Shown one piece after another: positions 12,069-22,017 of a stretch of 64,000 nt of DNA. The DNA is from Citrobacter youngae (GTDB lineage Bacteria; Pseudomonadota; Gammaproteobacteria; Enterobacterales; Enterobacteriaceae), in assembly GCF_003818115.1 (NCBI RefSeq), contig NZ_RPOI01000003.1, positions 186,001-250,000 on the forward strand, in the 5' to 3' direction. A model generated the notes under the pieces. It was not told the DNA's origin and searched no databases. It saw only the letters and a list, made by a program, of their open reading frames with translations. Numbering within the stretch: position 1 is the first letter of the stretch; each line of letters begins with the position of its first letter. The translations under genes were made by a program, and so were the position numbers.

Positions 12069-13623
12069 GCGACACTTTAAACACCGCCACCGTCTGGTTC
12101 AACCGCGCGGCCTGCTCTTCGAGCGCGGCGGCGGCGGAAGCGGACTCCTCCACCAGCGAGGCGTTTTGCTGCGTGACGCGATCCATCTCAGCCACCGCCT
12201 GGCCGACCTGATCGATACCCCGACTCTGCTCATCGGAGGCCGAGGCGATCTCGCCCATAATATCGGTCACGCGGGTCACGGCGCTGACGATTTCCGCCAT
12301 CGTTTCACCCGCTTCATGCACCAGCGCTGTACCGGCATTAACCCGATTCCCTGAGTCATCAATCAGCGCCTTAATTTCTTTTGCCGCCTGAGCGCTACGC
12401 TGCGCCAGCGTGCGGACCTCACCGGCAACGACAGCAAAGCCGCGCCCCTGTTCGCCCGCGCGCGCCGCTTCTACCGCCGCGTTCAGAGCCAGAATATTGG
12501 TCTGGAAAGCTATGCCGTCGATAACAGTGGTAATTTGCGCAATTTTGCTGGAACTGGTGGCGATTTCATCCATCGTACGCACCACACCGTCGACCACGGC
12601 TCCACCTTTCTGCGCCGTCTGCGAGGCATTTTTTGCCAGACTGGTCGCCTGACGCGCGTTATCCGCATTCTGTTTCACGGTCGCGGTGAGTTGTTCCATG
12701 CTGGCAGCAGTTTCTTCCAGAGAAGCAGCCTGCTGCTCGGTACGTGAAGAGAGATCGTTACTGCCAGCGGCAATTTCACCCGCCCCGGTATAGATGGTGT
12801 CAGCCCCGTCACGCACCACGCTGACAGTGTTCGCCAGCGCCTGCTGCATCTCGCGGACGTTCTGGGCCAATAGCGCCATTTCGTTACGGCCATCAGCAGT
12901 AATAGTATGGGTCAGATCACCTGAAGCGATATGCCGAATATGCCCCATCACCTCGTGGAGTGGTTTCAGCAGGACACGCTGCATGGCAATCCAACTGACG
13001 ATAATGACGGCCAACACAATCAACAGTATGGCGGATAACAACCAGATAATTTTCTGGTAGTCATTTTCGTTATCCCGAACGCCCTCATTTGCCAGCGCGG
13101 TTTGCGCGCTACGCCATTCCCGATAAACTTCCTGCATGGCCGTCTGCTTTTGCTCGGCATTCTGTTTGAACATCTCTTCCAGCTTGCCTTCAGCCAGCAG
13201 CGCGTTCATTTTTGCCAGCGCAGTAGAATAGATACCGTACTGTTCTTCCAGTCGATCGGCCAGATGCTCATCCAGTCCCGGCGTTTCCGGCAAGGCGTAG
13301 TAGGTATCGTAATGCTCTTTCGATTCGGCCAACAGGCGATTTGCCGTGTTCACCAGTTCCTTCAACTGACCGCCGTTAATATCGCTGGCCATCGTGCCCT
13401 GTAAACGTAGCATGCCCCGGTTGAGCGTGACGCGAGCCTGGTTCAGGCTAATCCATGCATCGGTAAACTCCGCCACGTTCTGGCTGGAAAGTTGAGACAC
13501 GTTAAAGTTCTGCTTATCGTTATTGAGCGCGCCAATAAATACGCCTGCGGAAATGAGCTGCATCGCGCCCAGGGCGAGTAACACGGTGATAAGTAAGGTT
13601 ATCACTTTGATTCGTTTGAACAT
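12052..13623 (-). CDS. Methyl-accepting chemotaxis protein, Tsr/Tar type, without C-terminal pentapeptide
   Basis: A 523-residue transmembrane chemoreceptor. TM1 covers about residues 7-30, the periplasmic four-helix ligand domain about 31-190, and TM2 about 192-212. HAMP follows, then the methylation helices and the conserved signalling tip ([20 protein letters not shown]). Arg64, Arg69 and Arg73 are spaced exactly as the ligand-binding arginines of Tar, and Arg64 of Tsr, so an amino-acid or carboxylate ligand is likely. The product stops at ..FKVSRRMAA and lacks the NWETF tether for CheR/CheB. The final codons lie within a REP. A sigma-28-like promoter precedes it. The K-12 locus has no chemoreceptor here. 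Confidence 0.92.
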   Translation of the reverse strand: MFKRIKVITLLITVLLALGAMQLISAGVFIGALNNDKQNFNVSQLSSQNVAEFTDAWISLNQARVTLNRGMLRLQGTMASDINGGQLKELVNTANRLLAESKEHYDTYYALPETPGLDEHLADRLEEQYGIYSTALAKMNALLAEGKLEEMFKQNAEQKQTAMQEVYREWRSAQTALANEGVRDNENDYQKIIWLLSAILLIVLAVIIVSWIAMQRVLLKPLHEVMGHIRHIASGDLTHTITADGRNEMALLAQNVREMQQALANTVSVVRDGADTIYTGAGEIAAGSNDLSSRTEQQAASLEETAASMEQLTATVKQNADNARQATSLAKNASQTAQKGGAVVDGVVRTMDEIATSSSKIAQITTVIDGIAFQTNILALNAAVEAARAGEQGRGFAVVAGEVRTLAQRSAQAAKEIKALIDDSGNRVNAGTALVHEAGETMAEIVSAVTRVTDIMGEIASASDEQSRGIDQVGQAVAEMDRVTQQNASLVEESASAAAALEEQAARLNQTVAVFKVSRRMAA

Positions 13624-13663
13624 CTGTTGCCTTTTAATTATGCAGGTATTGTCTGAGGTCTAA

Positions 13664-13690
13664 CTATCGGCAGCTGCGTCGGCTTATTTA
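13664..13690 (-). promoter_or_regulatory. Sigma-28 (FliA)-type promoter of the chemoreceptor gene
   Basis: Read on the minus strand this is TAAATAAG, 11 bp, GCCGATAG, compared with the FliA consensus TAAAGTTT-N11-GCCGATAA. It ends about 40 bp upstream of the chemoreceptor start. It fits expression with late flagellar genes. Confidence 0.7.
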
Positions 13691-13819
13691 ATCTTGTGGC
13701 GTAGCTTTTTTCGCCGCTTTGTCCCTTTTCAATAAGATTCAGCATGTTAACGAGATAAGAAATTTTCGTGACAATCATCACAAAATCCTCTGACCCGAAA
13801 GGGTTATATCCTTCCCCAT

Positions 13820-13842
13820 AAGTTGCATTTAAAATACATCTT
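13820..13842 (+). promoter_or_regulatory. NsrR operator of ytfE
   Basis: An 11-1-11 inverted repeat (AAGTTGCATTT, A, AAATACATCTT) close to the NsrR consensus AAGATGCATTT-N-AAATGCATCTT. It lies 27 bp upstream of the ytfE start. NsrR itself is encoded at 35645-36070. Nitric oxide relieves NsrR repression. Confidence 0.85.
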
Positions 13843-13868
13843 ATATTATTGAGAATGAGGTAACGGCT

Positions 13869-14531
13869 ATGTCTTATCGCGATCAACCTTTAGGTGAACT
13901 GGCGCTCTCTATTCCTCGCGCTTCGGCCCTGTTTCGTAAATACGATATGGATTACTGCTGCGGCGGTAAGCAAACGCTGGCACGCGCTGCCGCACGTAAA
14001 GAGCTGGATGTGGAAGCTATCGAGGCGCAGCTCGCCCAGTTGGCTGAACAGCCGCTGGAAAAAGACTGGCGTACCGTGGCACTGGCAGAAATCATCGACC
14101 ATATCGTCATTCGATATCATGATCGCCACCGCGAACAGCTGCCGGAGCTGATCCTGCAGGCCACTAAAGTTGAACGTGTTCATGCCGACAAGCCGAGCGT
14201 ACCGCGTGGTCTGGCGAAGAACCTGACGATGCTGCATGAAGAGCTGTCCAGCCACATGATGAAAGAAGAGCAGATCCTGTTCCCAATGATCAAACAGGGC
14301 ATGGGTAGCCAGGCGATGGGGCCAATCAGCGTGATGGAAAGCGAACACGACGAGGCCGGCGAACTGGTGGAAGTGATCAAGCACATCACCCACAACGTGA
14401 CGCCGCCGCCAGAAGCCTGCACCACCTGGAAAGCCATGTATAACGGCATTAACGAGATGATCGACGATCTGATGGAACACATCAGTCTGGAAAACAATGT
14501 GTTGTTCCCGCGTGCCCTCGCAGGTGAATAA
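13869..14531 (+). CDS. ytfE: YtfE (RIC), di-iron protein for repair of iron centres after nitrosative stress
   Basis: YtfE supports recovery of iron-sulfur proteins damaged by nitric oxide or peroxide. The 220-residue product has the N-terminal ScdA-type domain with the Cys30-Cys31 pair and a hemerythrin-like C-terminal bundle. All six known di-iron ligands are present at the E. coli positions: His84, His129, Glu133, His160, His204 and Glu208. It is a single gene preceded by an NsrR box and followed by two hairpins. AATGAGG serves as ribosome site. Confidence 0.96.
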   Translation: MSYRDQPLGELALSIPRASALFRKYDMDYCCGGKQTLARAAARKELDVEAIEAQLAQLAEQPLEKDWRTVALAEIIDHIVIRYHDRHREQLPELILQATKVERVHADKPSVPRGLAKNLTMLHEELSSHMMKEEQILFPMIKQGMGSQAMGPISVMESEHDEAGELVEVIKHITHNVTPPPEACTTWKAMYNGINEMIDDLMEHISLENNVLFPRALAGE

Positions 14532-14534
14532 AAA

Positions 14535-14595
14535 AAGGCGCCCGAGAGCGCCTTCCTGAAGTCCGAATTCGGCCACTGCTTATGTGGCCTTTTTT
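14535..14595 (+). terminator. Tandem hairpins ending ytfE
   Basis: The first hairpin is AAGGCGC/GCGCCTT (14535-14554), right after the stop. The second is GGCCAC/GTGGCC (14571-14589), followed by six T residues. The second is the better intrinsic terminator and may also limit read-through against cycA. Confidence 0.8.
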
Positions 14596-14614
14596 GTGTC
14601 CGATATGACAACGC

Positions 14615-16024
14615 TTAACGCATACCCGCCATACGTTTCTTACCGATAAACAACCAGCCCAGACCCAGCGCGATGAACCACAGCGGCGTCACCATCAACG
14701 CCTGACGGGTATCTTCTTCCAGAGTCAGCAGCACCAGTACGAAGACAAAGAACGCCATACATACCCAGCACATTAGCTTGCCTAACGGCATCTTGTAGAT
14801 CGATTTCTCATGCAGGTGTGGACGCTGTTTGCGGTACACCAGGTATGAGCAAAGAATGATGGTCCAGACAAACATAAACAGGATTGCCGACACGGTGGTG
14901 ATCATGGTGAACGCGCCAATCACGCTCGGGTTCACATAGAGCATCACCACGCCGCCCAGCAGACAGATACAGGAGAAGGTTAAACCTTTCGCCGGAACCG
15001 CGCGTTTAGACAGCTTGGCAAACGCTTTAGGCGCAACGCCTTCCTGTGCCAGGCCGAACAGCATACGGCTGGTAGAGAACACACCGCTGTTTGCGGAAGA
15101 GGCCGCTGAAGTCAGCACCACAAAGTTAATCAGGCTCGCCGCCGCAGGCAGACCGACCAGCACAAACAGCTCAACGAATGGGCTCTTGGTTGGTACTACC
15201 GAGCTCCACGGCGTCACGGACATAATCACGATCAGCGCGAAAACGTAGAACATGATGATACGGATTGGAATCGAGTTAATAGCGCGCGGCAGAGACTTTT
15301 CCGGATCTTTAGTTTCTGCAGCCGTCGTACCTACCAGCTCAATACCAACAAACGCGAAGACTGCTATCTGGAAGCCAGCAAAGAAGCCGCTCAGACCTTT
15401 CGGGAACCAGCCACCGTCATTCCACAGATGCGTGAACGAAGCCTGAACGCCGGTTGGCGACTGGAAGTGCGTCAGTACCATCACCAGACCGACGACAATC
15501 AGGCCGACAATGGCGACGATTTTGATCATCGCAAACCAGAACTCCATCTCACCAAACATTTTCACCGTGGCGAGGTTAAGAGCCAGCAACAGAATGATCA
15601 CCGCCAGTGATGCCACCCAGTCTGACAGTCCGGGGAACCAGAATTGCGCATACGCCGTAATCGCAACGACGTCTGCCATCCCGGTAACCACCCAGCAGAA
15701 CCAATAGGTCCAGCCGGTAAAATACCCGGCCCATGGCCCGAGCAGGTCGGAGGCGAAATCACTAAAGGATTTGTATTCGAGATTCGAGAGCAGTAATTCT
15801 CCCATTGCCCGCATCACGAAAAACAGCATAAAACCGATGATCATATAGACAAAAATGATCGACGGCCCGGCGAGGCTGATGGTTTTCCCTGAGCCCATAA
15901 ACAGGCCGGTACCAATAGCGCCACCAATGGCAATAAGTTGAATATGACGGTTTGTGAGATTGCGCCGTAGCGACTGTTCAGACGAAGCCTCTTCAACGGC
16001 GTCGACTTTTACCTGATCTACCAT
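14615..16024 (-). CDS. cycA: CycA, D-serine/D-alanine/glycine:H+ symporter
   Basis: CycA is the inner-membrane APC-family permease for glycine, D-alanine, D-serine and the antibiotic D-cycloserine. The 469-residue product has a cytoplasmic N-terminus, then the APC signature IAIGGAIGTGLFMGSG at the first membrane segment, and about twelve hydrophobic helices. It is nearly identical to the E. coli protein along its length. GGAAGAA precedes the ATG. It is monocistronic and convergent with ytfE. Post-transcriptional control by GcvB is known in E. coli; the site was not checked base by base here. Confidence 0.97.
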   Translation of the reverse strand: MVDQVKVDAVEEASSEQSLRRNLTNRHIQLIAIGGAIGTGLFMGSGKTISLAGPSIIFVYMIIGFMLFFVMRAMGELLLSNLEYKSFSDFASDLLGPWAGYFTGWTYWFCWVVTGMADVVAITAYAQFWFPGLSDWVASLAVIILLLALNLATVKMFGEMEFWFAMIKIVAIVGLIVVGLVMVLTHFQSPTGVQASFTHLWNDGGWFPKGLSGFFAGFQIAVFAFVGIELVGTTAAETKDPEKSLPRAINSIPIRIIMFYVFALIVIMSVTPWSSVVPTKSPFVELFVLVGLPAAASLINFVVLTSAASSANSGVFSTSRMLFGLAQEGVAPKAFAKLSKRAVPAKGLTFSCICLLGGVVMLYVNPSVIGAFTMITTVSAILFMFVWTIILCSYLVYRKQRPHLHEKSIYKMPLGKLMCWVCMAFFVFVLVLLTLEEDTRQALMVTPLWFIALGLGWLFIGKKRMAGMR

Positions 16025-16332
16025 GTTTTTTCTTCCTGTACCTGTCTGTGTTGTTCAGGCTCTACGGCCTTTAGTGTGTCTATGATACGACGATCCTGTT
16101 GGCAGGACTCATCGATATTAGGTAAGAATCGGCGGGATGAATACTAAGATTTAGATATAATGTTAATTTTATGTTTAAAGTGAGTGTCATATCACTCTGA
16201 TAGCGAGAATCAGTTCACAAAAATACACGCAATAACATCATTTGCAAGATAAAATATCGACATCGACGTAACTATAGCTTTTCACGCTATTTTGTTGCTC
16301 CCCCCAGCGTCGGGGGGAACAGAAGTTACTGC
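16025..16332. other. cycA upstream / fklB downstream intergenic region
   Basis: This 308-bp A+T-rich spacer holds the cycA promoter region and the 3' untranslated end of fklB. A C6/G6 hairpin (16299-16318) follows fklB but lacks a clean T-run on the minus strand. No ORF or RNA gene was recognised. Confidence 0.5.
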
Positions 16333-16953
16333 TTACAGGATTTCAAGCAGCTCAACTTCAAATACCAGCGTGCTGAACGGAGGAATGGACGCGCCAGCGC
16401 CACGCTCACCGTAAGCCAGTTCCTGAGGAATAGTCAGTTCCCATTTGGAACCTACCGGCATCAGGGTCAGTGCTTCAATCCAGCCAGGGATCACGCCGTT
16501 AACCGGGAATTCAGCCGGTTCGCCACGCGCAACAGAGCTGTCAAACACGGTACCGTCGATCAGTTTACCGGTATAATGCACGCGTACGTGGTCGGTACGT
16601 GCCGGGATAGAACCTTCGCCCTGAGTCAGAACACGGAACTGCAGACCGGATTCAGTGCTGTTCACACCCTCTTTCTCACGGTTTTCTTCCAGATATTTGA
16701 CGCCATCAGCCGCCATAGCCTGGAAACGCTCGCGACGTACTGCATCAGCACGTTCGTGAATTTCACGCAGCGCACGGTGCACAACATCAACAGGCACTGC
16801 CGGGTGTTTACCTTCCAGCGCATCAGCGATACCCGCTACCAGCGCTTCAGGCAACAGCCCTTCCAGACCGGATTCGCTCAGCTGCTGTCCTACCTGCAAA
16901 CCAATGCCGTAGCTTGCTTGCGCTTCGATAGTGTCAAAAGTCGGGTTAGCCAT
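16333..16953 (-). CDS. fklB: FklB, FKBP-type peptidyl-prolyl cis-trans isomerase (FKBP22)
   Basis: FklB speeds proline isomerisation during protein folding. The 206-residue product has the Mip/FkpA-like helical dimerisation domain (about residues 1-110) and a C-terminal FKBP domain ([18 protein letters not shown] to the end). No signal peptide is present, so it is cytoplasmic. The open frame extends upstream to 17001, but ATG 16953 ([12 protein letters not shown]) matches the known 206-residue protein and has GAAAGGAAA before it. Confidence 0.96.
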   Translation of the reverse strand: MANPTFDTIEAQASYGIGLQVGQQLSESGLEGLLPEALVAGIADALEGKHPAVPVDVVHRALREIHERADAVRRERFQAMAADGVKYLEENREKEGVNSTESGLQFRVLTQGEGSIPARTDHVRVHYTGKLIDGTVFDSSVARGEPAEFPVNGVIPGWIEALTLMPVGSKWELTIPQELAYGERGAGASIPPFSTLVFEVELLEIL

Positions 16954-17171
16954 CATATTTCCTTTCATCGGATGTAAAGTAGCGGGCAGCATATCAGCCA
17001 TGCCGCATCCGGTAAAACTTTGTCTCGGGAACAGATGACAAATCGCGAGGAAAAAGAAACAATGCTATTGCCCGCATCAATGTCACGAAAGCGGGTACCT
17101 GAACAAGTATCATAGAGTTAGCGATCTATACTCTATGACAGAGGAACGAGACGCTGAGCAGGAGGAAAGCC

Positions 17172-17822
17172 ATGCCCGGGCGCTTTGAATTAAAACCAAC
17201 CCTGGCGAAAATCTGGCATGCACCGGACAATTTTCGCATTATGGACCCGCTACCGCCTATGCACCGACGCGGCATTATTATTGCTGCTATCGTGCTGGTG
17301 ATAGGTTTCCTGCTTCCTTCCAGTGACACTACTGATACCCCTGTGGTTACGCGTACTGCCCAGCTGGATTTACAGTCACAGTCGCAGCCGCCAACCGAGG
17401 CTCAGCTTCAGGCACAGTTAGTGGCCCCGCAAAACGATCCCGGCCAGGTGGCTCCCGTTGCGCCGGAACCCATCCAGGAAGGAGAACCAGACGCGCAGCC
17501 GCAGGCTCAGCAATCACAGCCTCAGACGCAGCCCTTTCAGCAGAATAGTGGTATTGAGCAGCAGTGGCGTACCTACCGCGTAGACTCAGGGAAAACGCTG
17601 GCGCAGGTCTTCCGGGACCATAACCTTCCGCCAACTGATGTGTACGCCATGGCGCAAGTGGAAGGTGCCGGGAAGCCGCTGAGCAATTTGAAAGACGGCC
17701 AGATGATCCAAATCAGGCAGAATGCTAACGGGGTGGTGACCGGGTTAACCATTGATAGCGGAAATGGTCAGCAGGTATTGTTTACCCGCCAGCCCAACGG
17801 CAGCTTTATTCGCGCACGCTAA
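17172..17822 (+). CDS. ytfB: YtfB, OapA-domain cell-envelope protein
   Basis: A 216-residue bitopic inner-membrane protein related to Haemophilus OapA. In E. coli YtfB localises to the division site and binds glycan strands, and overproduction causes filamentation. A cytoplasmic N-terminus (1-33) and one membrane helix (about 34-50, GIIIAAIVLVIGFLLP) lead into a Gln/Pro-rich periplasmic linker (about 68-125). An OapA/LysM-like domain (about 128-216) completes it. The linker is a few residues longer than in E. coli. The ribosome site is AGGAGGA. Confidence 0.93.
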   Translation: MPGRFELKPTLAKIWHAPDNFRIMDPLPPMHRRGIIIAAIVLVIGFLLPSSDTTDTPVVTRTAQLDLQSQSQPPTEAQLQAQLVAPQNDPGQVAPVAPEPIQEGEPDAQPQAQQSQPQTQPFQQNSGIEQQWRTYRVDSGKTLAQVFRDHNLPPTDVYAMAQVEGAGKPLSNLKDGQMIQIRQNANGVVTGLTIDSGNGQQVLFTRQPNGSFIRAR

Positions 17823-17838
17823 GACTGTCTCAGTCAGT

Positions 17839-17868
17839 AGGCCTGATGCGCGTAGCGCCATCAGGCCT
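17839..17868. repeat. REP element between ytfB and the EamA transporter gene
   Basis: A 30-bp near-perfect palindrome (AGGCCTGATG..CATCAGGCCT) in the gap between two convergent genes. Confidence 0.85.
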
Positions 17869-17880
17869 CAAGGTGAAGCA

Positions 17881-18804
17881 CTAACGCTTCACCTTATTCA
17901 CCCACCAGATCCCCGAACAGACCAGCACCAGCGCCAGCGCATATTTCCATTCGAGAATGTTTTCGCCGAGGAATATCGCCGACAGCACCGCCCCCGAAAC
18001 CGGGATCAGGAAGTTAAACGGCGCAATCATCCCCACGCGGTTGTACTTGAGCAAAATGCTCCACAAAGCGAAGGCCACCGATGAAAGCAACGTCAGGTAA
18101 CCCAGAATAGCCACTGAAGCTAAGCCGTGTACGGTCAGCGTGCCACCAAAAGCATAACCGCCGATAACTAACGCCAGACCGCCCATCCCCAGTTGGTAGC
18201 CTGTCATGACCGTCGGGTCTACCGTCTGAGAAATGCGTTTACCGTATAGCGTGGCGGCAGAAAGGATAAAGGCCGCCATCACCACTGAACCATCACCTAA
18301 CAGGCTGAAGCTAAAATCCATTCCGCTGTTAAAGTTCACCACCATCACGCCGGTAAAACCCAGAATACAACCTAGTGCTTTGTTGTAGCTTAGTTTGTCG
18401 TTTTGATAGATAAAATGGGCCAACAGCACGCTAAAGAATGTCCCGGTCGCATTCATGATGGACCCTTTCACCCCCGTCGTGAACGCCAGGCCAATATAGA
18501 AGAAGATGTATTGCAGCGAGGTTTGCGTCAGCCCCAACAGCGTGAGTTGGCCGTACTGACGCAGGCTTAACCGGCCAATCGGTTTACGCTGCGCCATCGC
18601 CAACAGTAGCAGCAATAATCCCGCAAACAGGAAGCGATAGCCGGCAAAGACAATTTTTGACGGAATGTCATCCGTGGCAATCTGGAAGATCTCGTATCCG
18701 CTTTTTATCGCTGGATAAGCGCTCCCCCACAACAGACAACAGAAGGCTGCGCCCAGGTAGACAACATTTTTACGCGCGAACAGAGGTTGGTGCGTTGGTT
18801 CCAT
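17881..18804 (-). CDS. EamA/DMT-family transporter
   Basis: A 307-residue membrane protein with about ten hydrophobic helices in two EamA repeats (first repeat LGAAFCCLLWGSAYPAIKSG, second repeat near LLSSVAFALWSILL). Drug/metabolite transporters of this type export small metabolites. No substrate can be read from the sequence. The open frame extends to 18909, but ATG 18804 (MEPTHQPLF) gives a normal DMT length. It sits between ytfB and rplI, where E. coli K-12 carries other, degenerate genes. No regulator is adjacent. Confidence 0.87.
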   Translation of the reverse strand: MEPTHQPLFARKNVVYLGAAFCCLLWGSAYPAIKSGYEIFQIATDDIPSKIVFAGYRFLFAGLLLLLLAMAQRKPIGRLSLRQYGQLTLLGLTQTSLQYIFFYIGLAFTTGVKGSIMNATGTFFSVLLAHFIYQNDKLSYNKALGCILGFTGVMVVNFNSGMDFSFSLLGDGSVVMAAFILSAATLYGKRISQTVDPTVMTGYQLGMGGLALVIGGYAFGGTLTVHGLASVAILGYLTLLSSVAFALWSILLKYNRVGMIAPFNFLIPVSGAVLSAIFLGENILEWKYALALVLVCSGIWWVNKVKR

Positions 18805-18894
18805 TCCATCACCACTTTGAAATAATGTTTTATTTTTATGATTATCCCGAAAAGGACAAAGAATAGCCAGAGCGAAAAACAGGAGGGTAGAAAA

Positions 18895-18919
18895 GCAAAA
18901 CGCCGGCACAGGGCCGGCG
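18895..18919 (-). terminator. Terminator of the rpsF-priB-rpsR-rplI operon
   Basis: A 7-bp stem CGCCGGC/GCCGGCG with a 5-base loop, followed on the minus strand by TTTTGCTTT. It lies about 28 bp after the rplI stop. Confidence 0.85.
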
Positions 18920-18946
18920 CTTTTACGCGGTCATCAGAATAAAAAC

Positions 18947-19408
<462 letters not shown>

Positions 19409-19437
19409 TCAAAGTCGTATTAATGGACCGTGACCGA

Positions 19438-19984
<547 letters not shown>

Positions 19985-19990
19985 CAGAAA

Positions 19991-20470
<480 letters not shown>

Positions 20471-20484
20471 AAAAATGACGCGTC

Positions 20485-20513
20485 ATAATACTGGGGTCAG
20501 CCGCTAAACTCAA
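20485..20513 (-). promoter_or_regulatory. Promoter of the rpsF operon
   Basis: On the minus strand TTGAGT, a 17-bp spacer and TATTAT give a good sigma-70 match. The start point would be near 20478, with GC-rich GACGCG just downstream of the -10. Such a discriminator is typical of growth-rate-regulated ribosomal promoters. Confidence 0.7.
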
Positions 20514-20544
20514 GGTGCTTGTACGATTATTTATCGTGTCGCCA

Positions 20545-21309
20545 TTAATACATATCCAGCAGCATTTTGACGCTGATGCAAATGGAGACAATGACAATCA
20601 TCGGCCGGATAACTTTCTTCCCGCGCGTCAGTACGACTGTCGCGCCAAGACGTGCGCCAAGGGATTGCCCGGCAAACATCACCAGCCCCAGCGACCAGAT
20701 CATTTTACCCCCGAAAATGAAGAACAGAATCGAGGCAATGTTCGACGCCAGGTTGATAAAATTCGAGTGAATTTGCGCCTTATCGATGCTGTATCCCCAC
20801 AGCAGGATGTAGCAGAGCGTATAAAATGAGCCGGCCCCGGCACCGAGAAAACCATCATAAAACCCAATACCTCCCCCGCAGATCAACGAGAAGATAAACA
20901 GGGATACCTGCTGCTTTCTTTTCGGTTCGCTAAGATTAGGCGCAGAAATAAAGTAGATGGCGACCGCGATTATCAGGATCGGCAGCAGTTTCTTCAACAC
21001 GTCCGGCTCAATAAACTGGATAAGGGTCGTGCCCAGCGCAGAACCGATAAAGGCAGATAAAAAGACATATTTGTGTTCCTGCACATTAATATGTCCCCGG
21101 CGTAAAAAGTAAATTCCGGAGGTCAGCGAACTGCCCAACGCCTGAATCTTATTGGTTGCCAGCGCGTTAGCCGGGGGTAAACCGGAAATCAGTAATGCGC
21201 CAATAGAAAGAAACCCGCCGCCACCTGACACCACGTTAATAAAGCCTGCCACCAGCGCGACCATAAACATAATCACAAAGTAGCTGAAATCCATGAATGA
21301 AGTATCCAT
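20545..21309 (-). CDS. TSUP (TauE/SafE) family membrane transporter, YfcA-like
   Basis: A 254-residue membrane protein of the sulfite exporter TauE/SafE family, clearly related to YfcA. Family signatures are VSGGGGFLSIGALL at the first helix and PPANALATNKIQALG. A second half-repeat has GFYDGFLGAGAGSFY and ends GARLGATVVLTRGKKVIRPM. About eight helices are expected. TSUP proteins export sulfur-containing or organic anions; the substrate is unknown here. ATG 21309 is chosen over 21330 because AAGG precedes it by 9 bases. It lies between rpsF and yjfY, where E. coli K-12 has no such gene. Confidence 0.87.
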   Translation of the reverse strand: MDTSFMDFSYFVIMFMVALVAGFINVVSGGGGFLSIGALLISGLPPANALATNKIQALGSSLTSGIYFLRRGHINVQEHKYVFLSAFIGSALGTTLIQFIEPDVLKKLLPILIIAVAIYFISAPNLSEPKRKQQVSLFIFSLICGGGIGFYDGFLGAGAGSFYTLCYILLWGYSIDKAQIHSNFINLASNIASILFFIFGGKMIWSLGLVMFAGQSLGARLGATVVLTRGKKVIRPMIVIVSICISVKMLLDMY

Positions 21310-21607
21310 AAGTTTTTGCCTTATTATCATAAAGTTATATTAATTATCTGGCTCACTATAAACGGCGTACTCACCCGATTAAATTGACTATTTGGTAAGA
21401 GCTTATGCGCGTAAGGCAGGTATTTTTAACCGCAGCGGAAGGCATCAGCTGATTGTTAATTAAAGAAAAGATGGCTTTGCGGTAATTTTTTGAACAACTG
21501 CATCAGAAATGGTCGCTATCGACTGCGCCGGCAGCGGTTAAAATTAAATCAGAAGTTATCCACTCACAGGAGAGAGCTAACCAGAGACCGCAGTCGAGGA
21601 GGTACCT
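21310..21607. other. Divergent TSUP/yjfY intergenic region
   Basis: This is an A+T-rich spacer of 298 bp between two divergent genes that must hold both promoters. The right end carries GTCGAGGAGGT, the yjfY ribosome site. Nothing else was recognised. Confidence 0.45.
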
Positions 21608-21883
21608 ATGCGAGCCCGTGTTTTGACCCTTCTGGCTGTACTTTTGCTCAGTGCAAATGCAACGGCAGCCATCAAAATTGACAATCATCAGGCCAGGAAT
21701 ATGGATGATGTGCAGAGCTTAGGCGTTATTTACATAAATCATAACTTCGCCACTGAAAGTGAAGCCACTCAGGCCCTGAATGAAGAAACCGATGCGCAAG
21801 GCGCAACCTACTATCACGTGATCCTCACCAGGGAACCCGGTAGTAACGGAAATATGCACGCCAGTGCAGATATTTATCGCTAG
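21608..21883 (+). CDS. yjfY: YjfY, YhcN-family small periplasmic protein
   Basis: A 91-residue secreted protein of the YhcN/BhsA/McbA (DUF1471) family, matching E. coli YjfY. A signal peptide (about 1-20, ending ATAA) is followed by one compact domain (GVIYINHNFATESEA to YYHVI). Members of the family are stress-induced envelope proteins tied to biofilm and permeability changes; the role of YjfY is unknown. A strong GAGGAGG ribosome site precedes the ATG. It is a single gene with its own terminator. Two more family members (bsmA, yjfN) lie on the other side of the ula genes. Confidence 0.92.
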   Translation: MRARVLTLLAVLLLSANATAAIKIDNHQARNMDDVQSLGVIYINHNFATESEATQALNEETDAQGATYYHVILTREPGSNGNMHASADIYR

Positions 21884-21925
21884 CACCCAGAAATAACCAA
21901 CGAGAACATTGCCACAGTTTGACTT

Positions 21926-21952
21926 GCCCCCTTCACTGGGGGCTTTTTTTTT
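21926..21952 (+). terminator. Rho-independent terminator of yjfY
   Basis: A 6-bp stem (GCCCCC/GGGGGC), loop TTCACT, then nine T residues. Confidence 0.92.
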
Positions 21953-21954
21953 GC

Positions 21955-22016
21955 AAAAAAATCCCGAAGCCAGACCGATCTTATCCCCATGAAGAGTTGG
22001 CTTCGGAACGTTTTTT
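21955..22016. terminator. Bidirectional terminator at the end of ulaF
   Basis: The 9-bp arms CCGAAGCCA (21964-21972) and TGGCTTCGG (21998-22006) enclose a 25-base loop. The minus-strand side runs into GATTTTTTTGC, stopping ula transcripts. The plus-strand side runs into AACGTTTTTT, a back-up for yjfY. Confidence 0.75.
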
Positions 22017-22017
22017 C

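Noticed and set aside
13890-14576. Minus-strand open frame of 228 codons
   Set aside because: Antisense to ytfE, which has all its metal ligands and its own operator.
16299-16318. C6/G6 hairpin after fklB as a rho-independent terminator
   Set aside because: The stem is strong but the minus-strand sequence after it (GCAACAAAATAG) is not T-rich.
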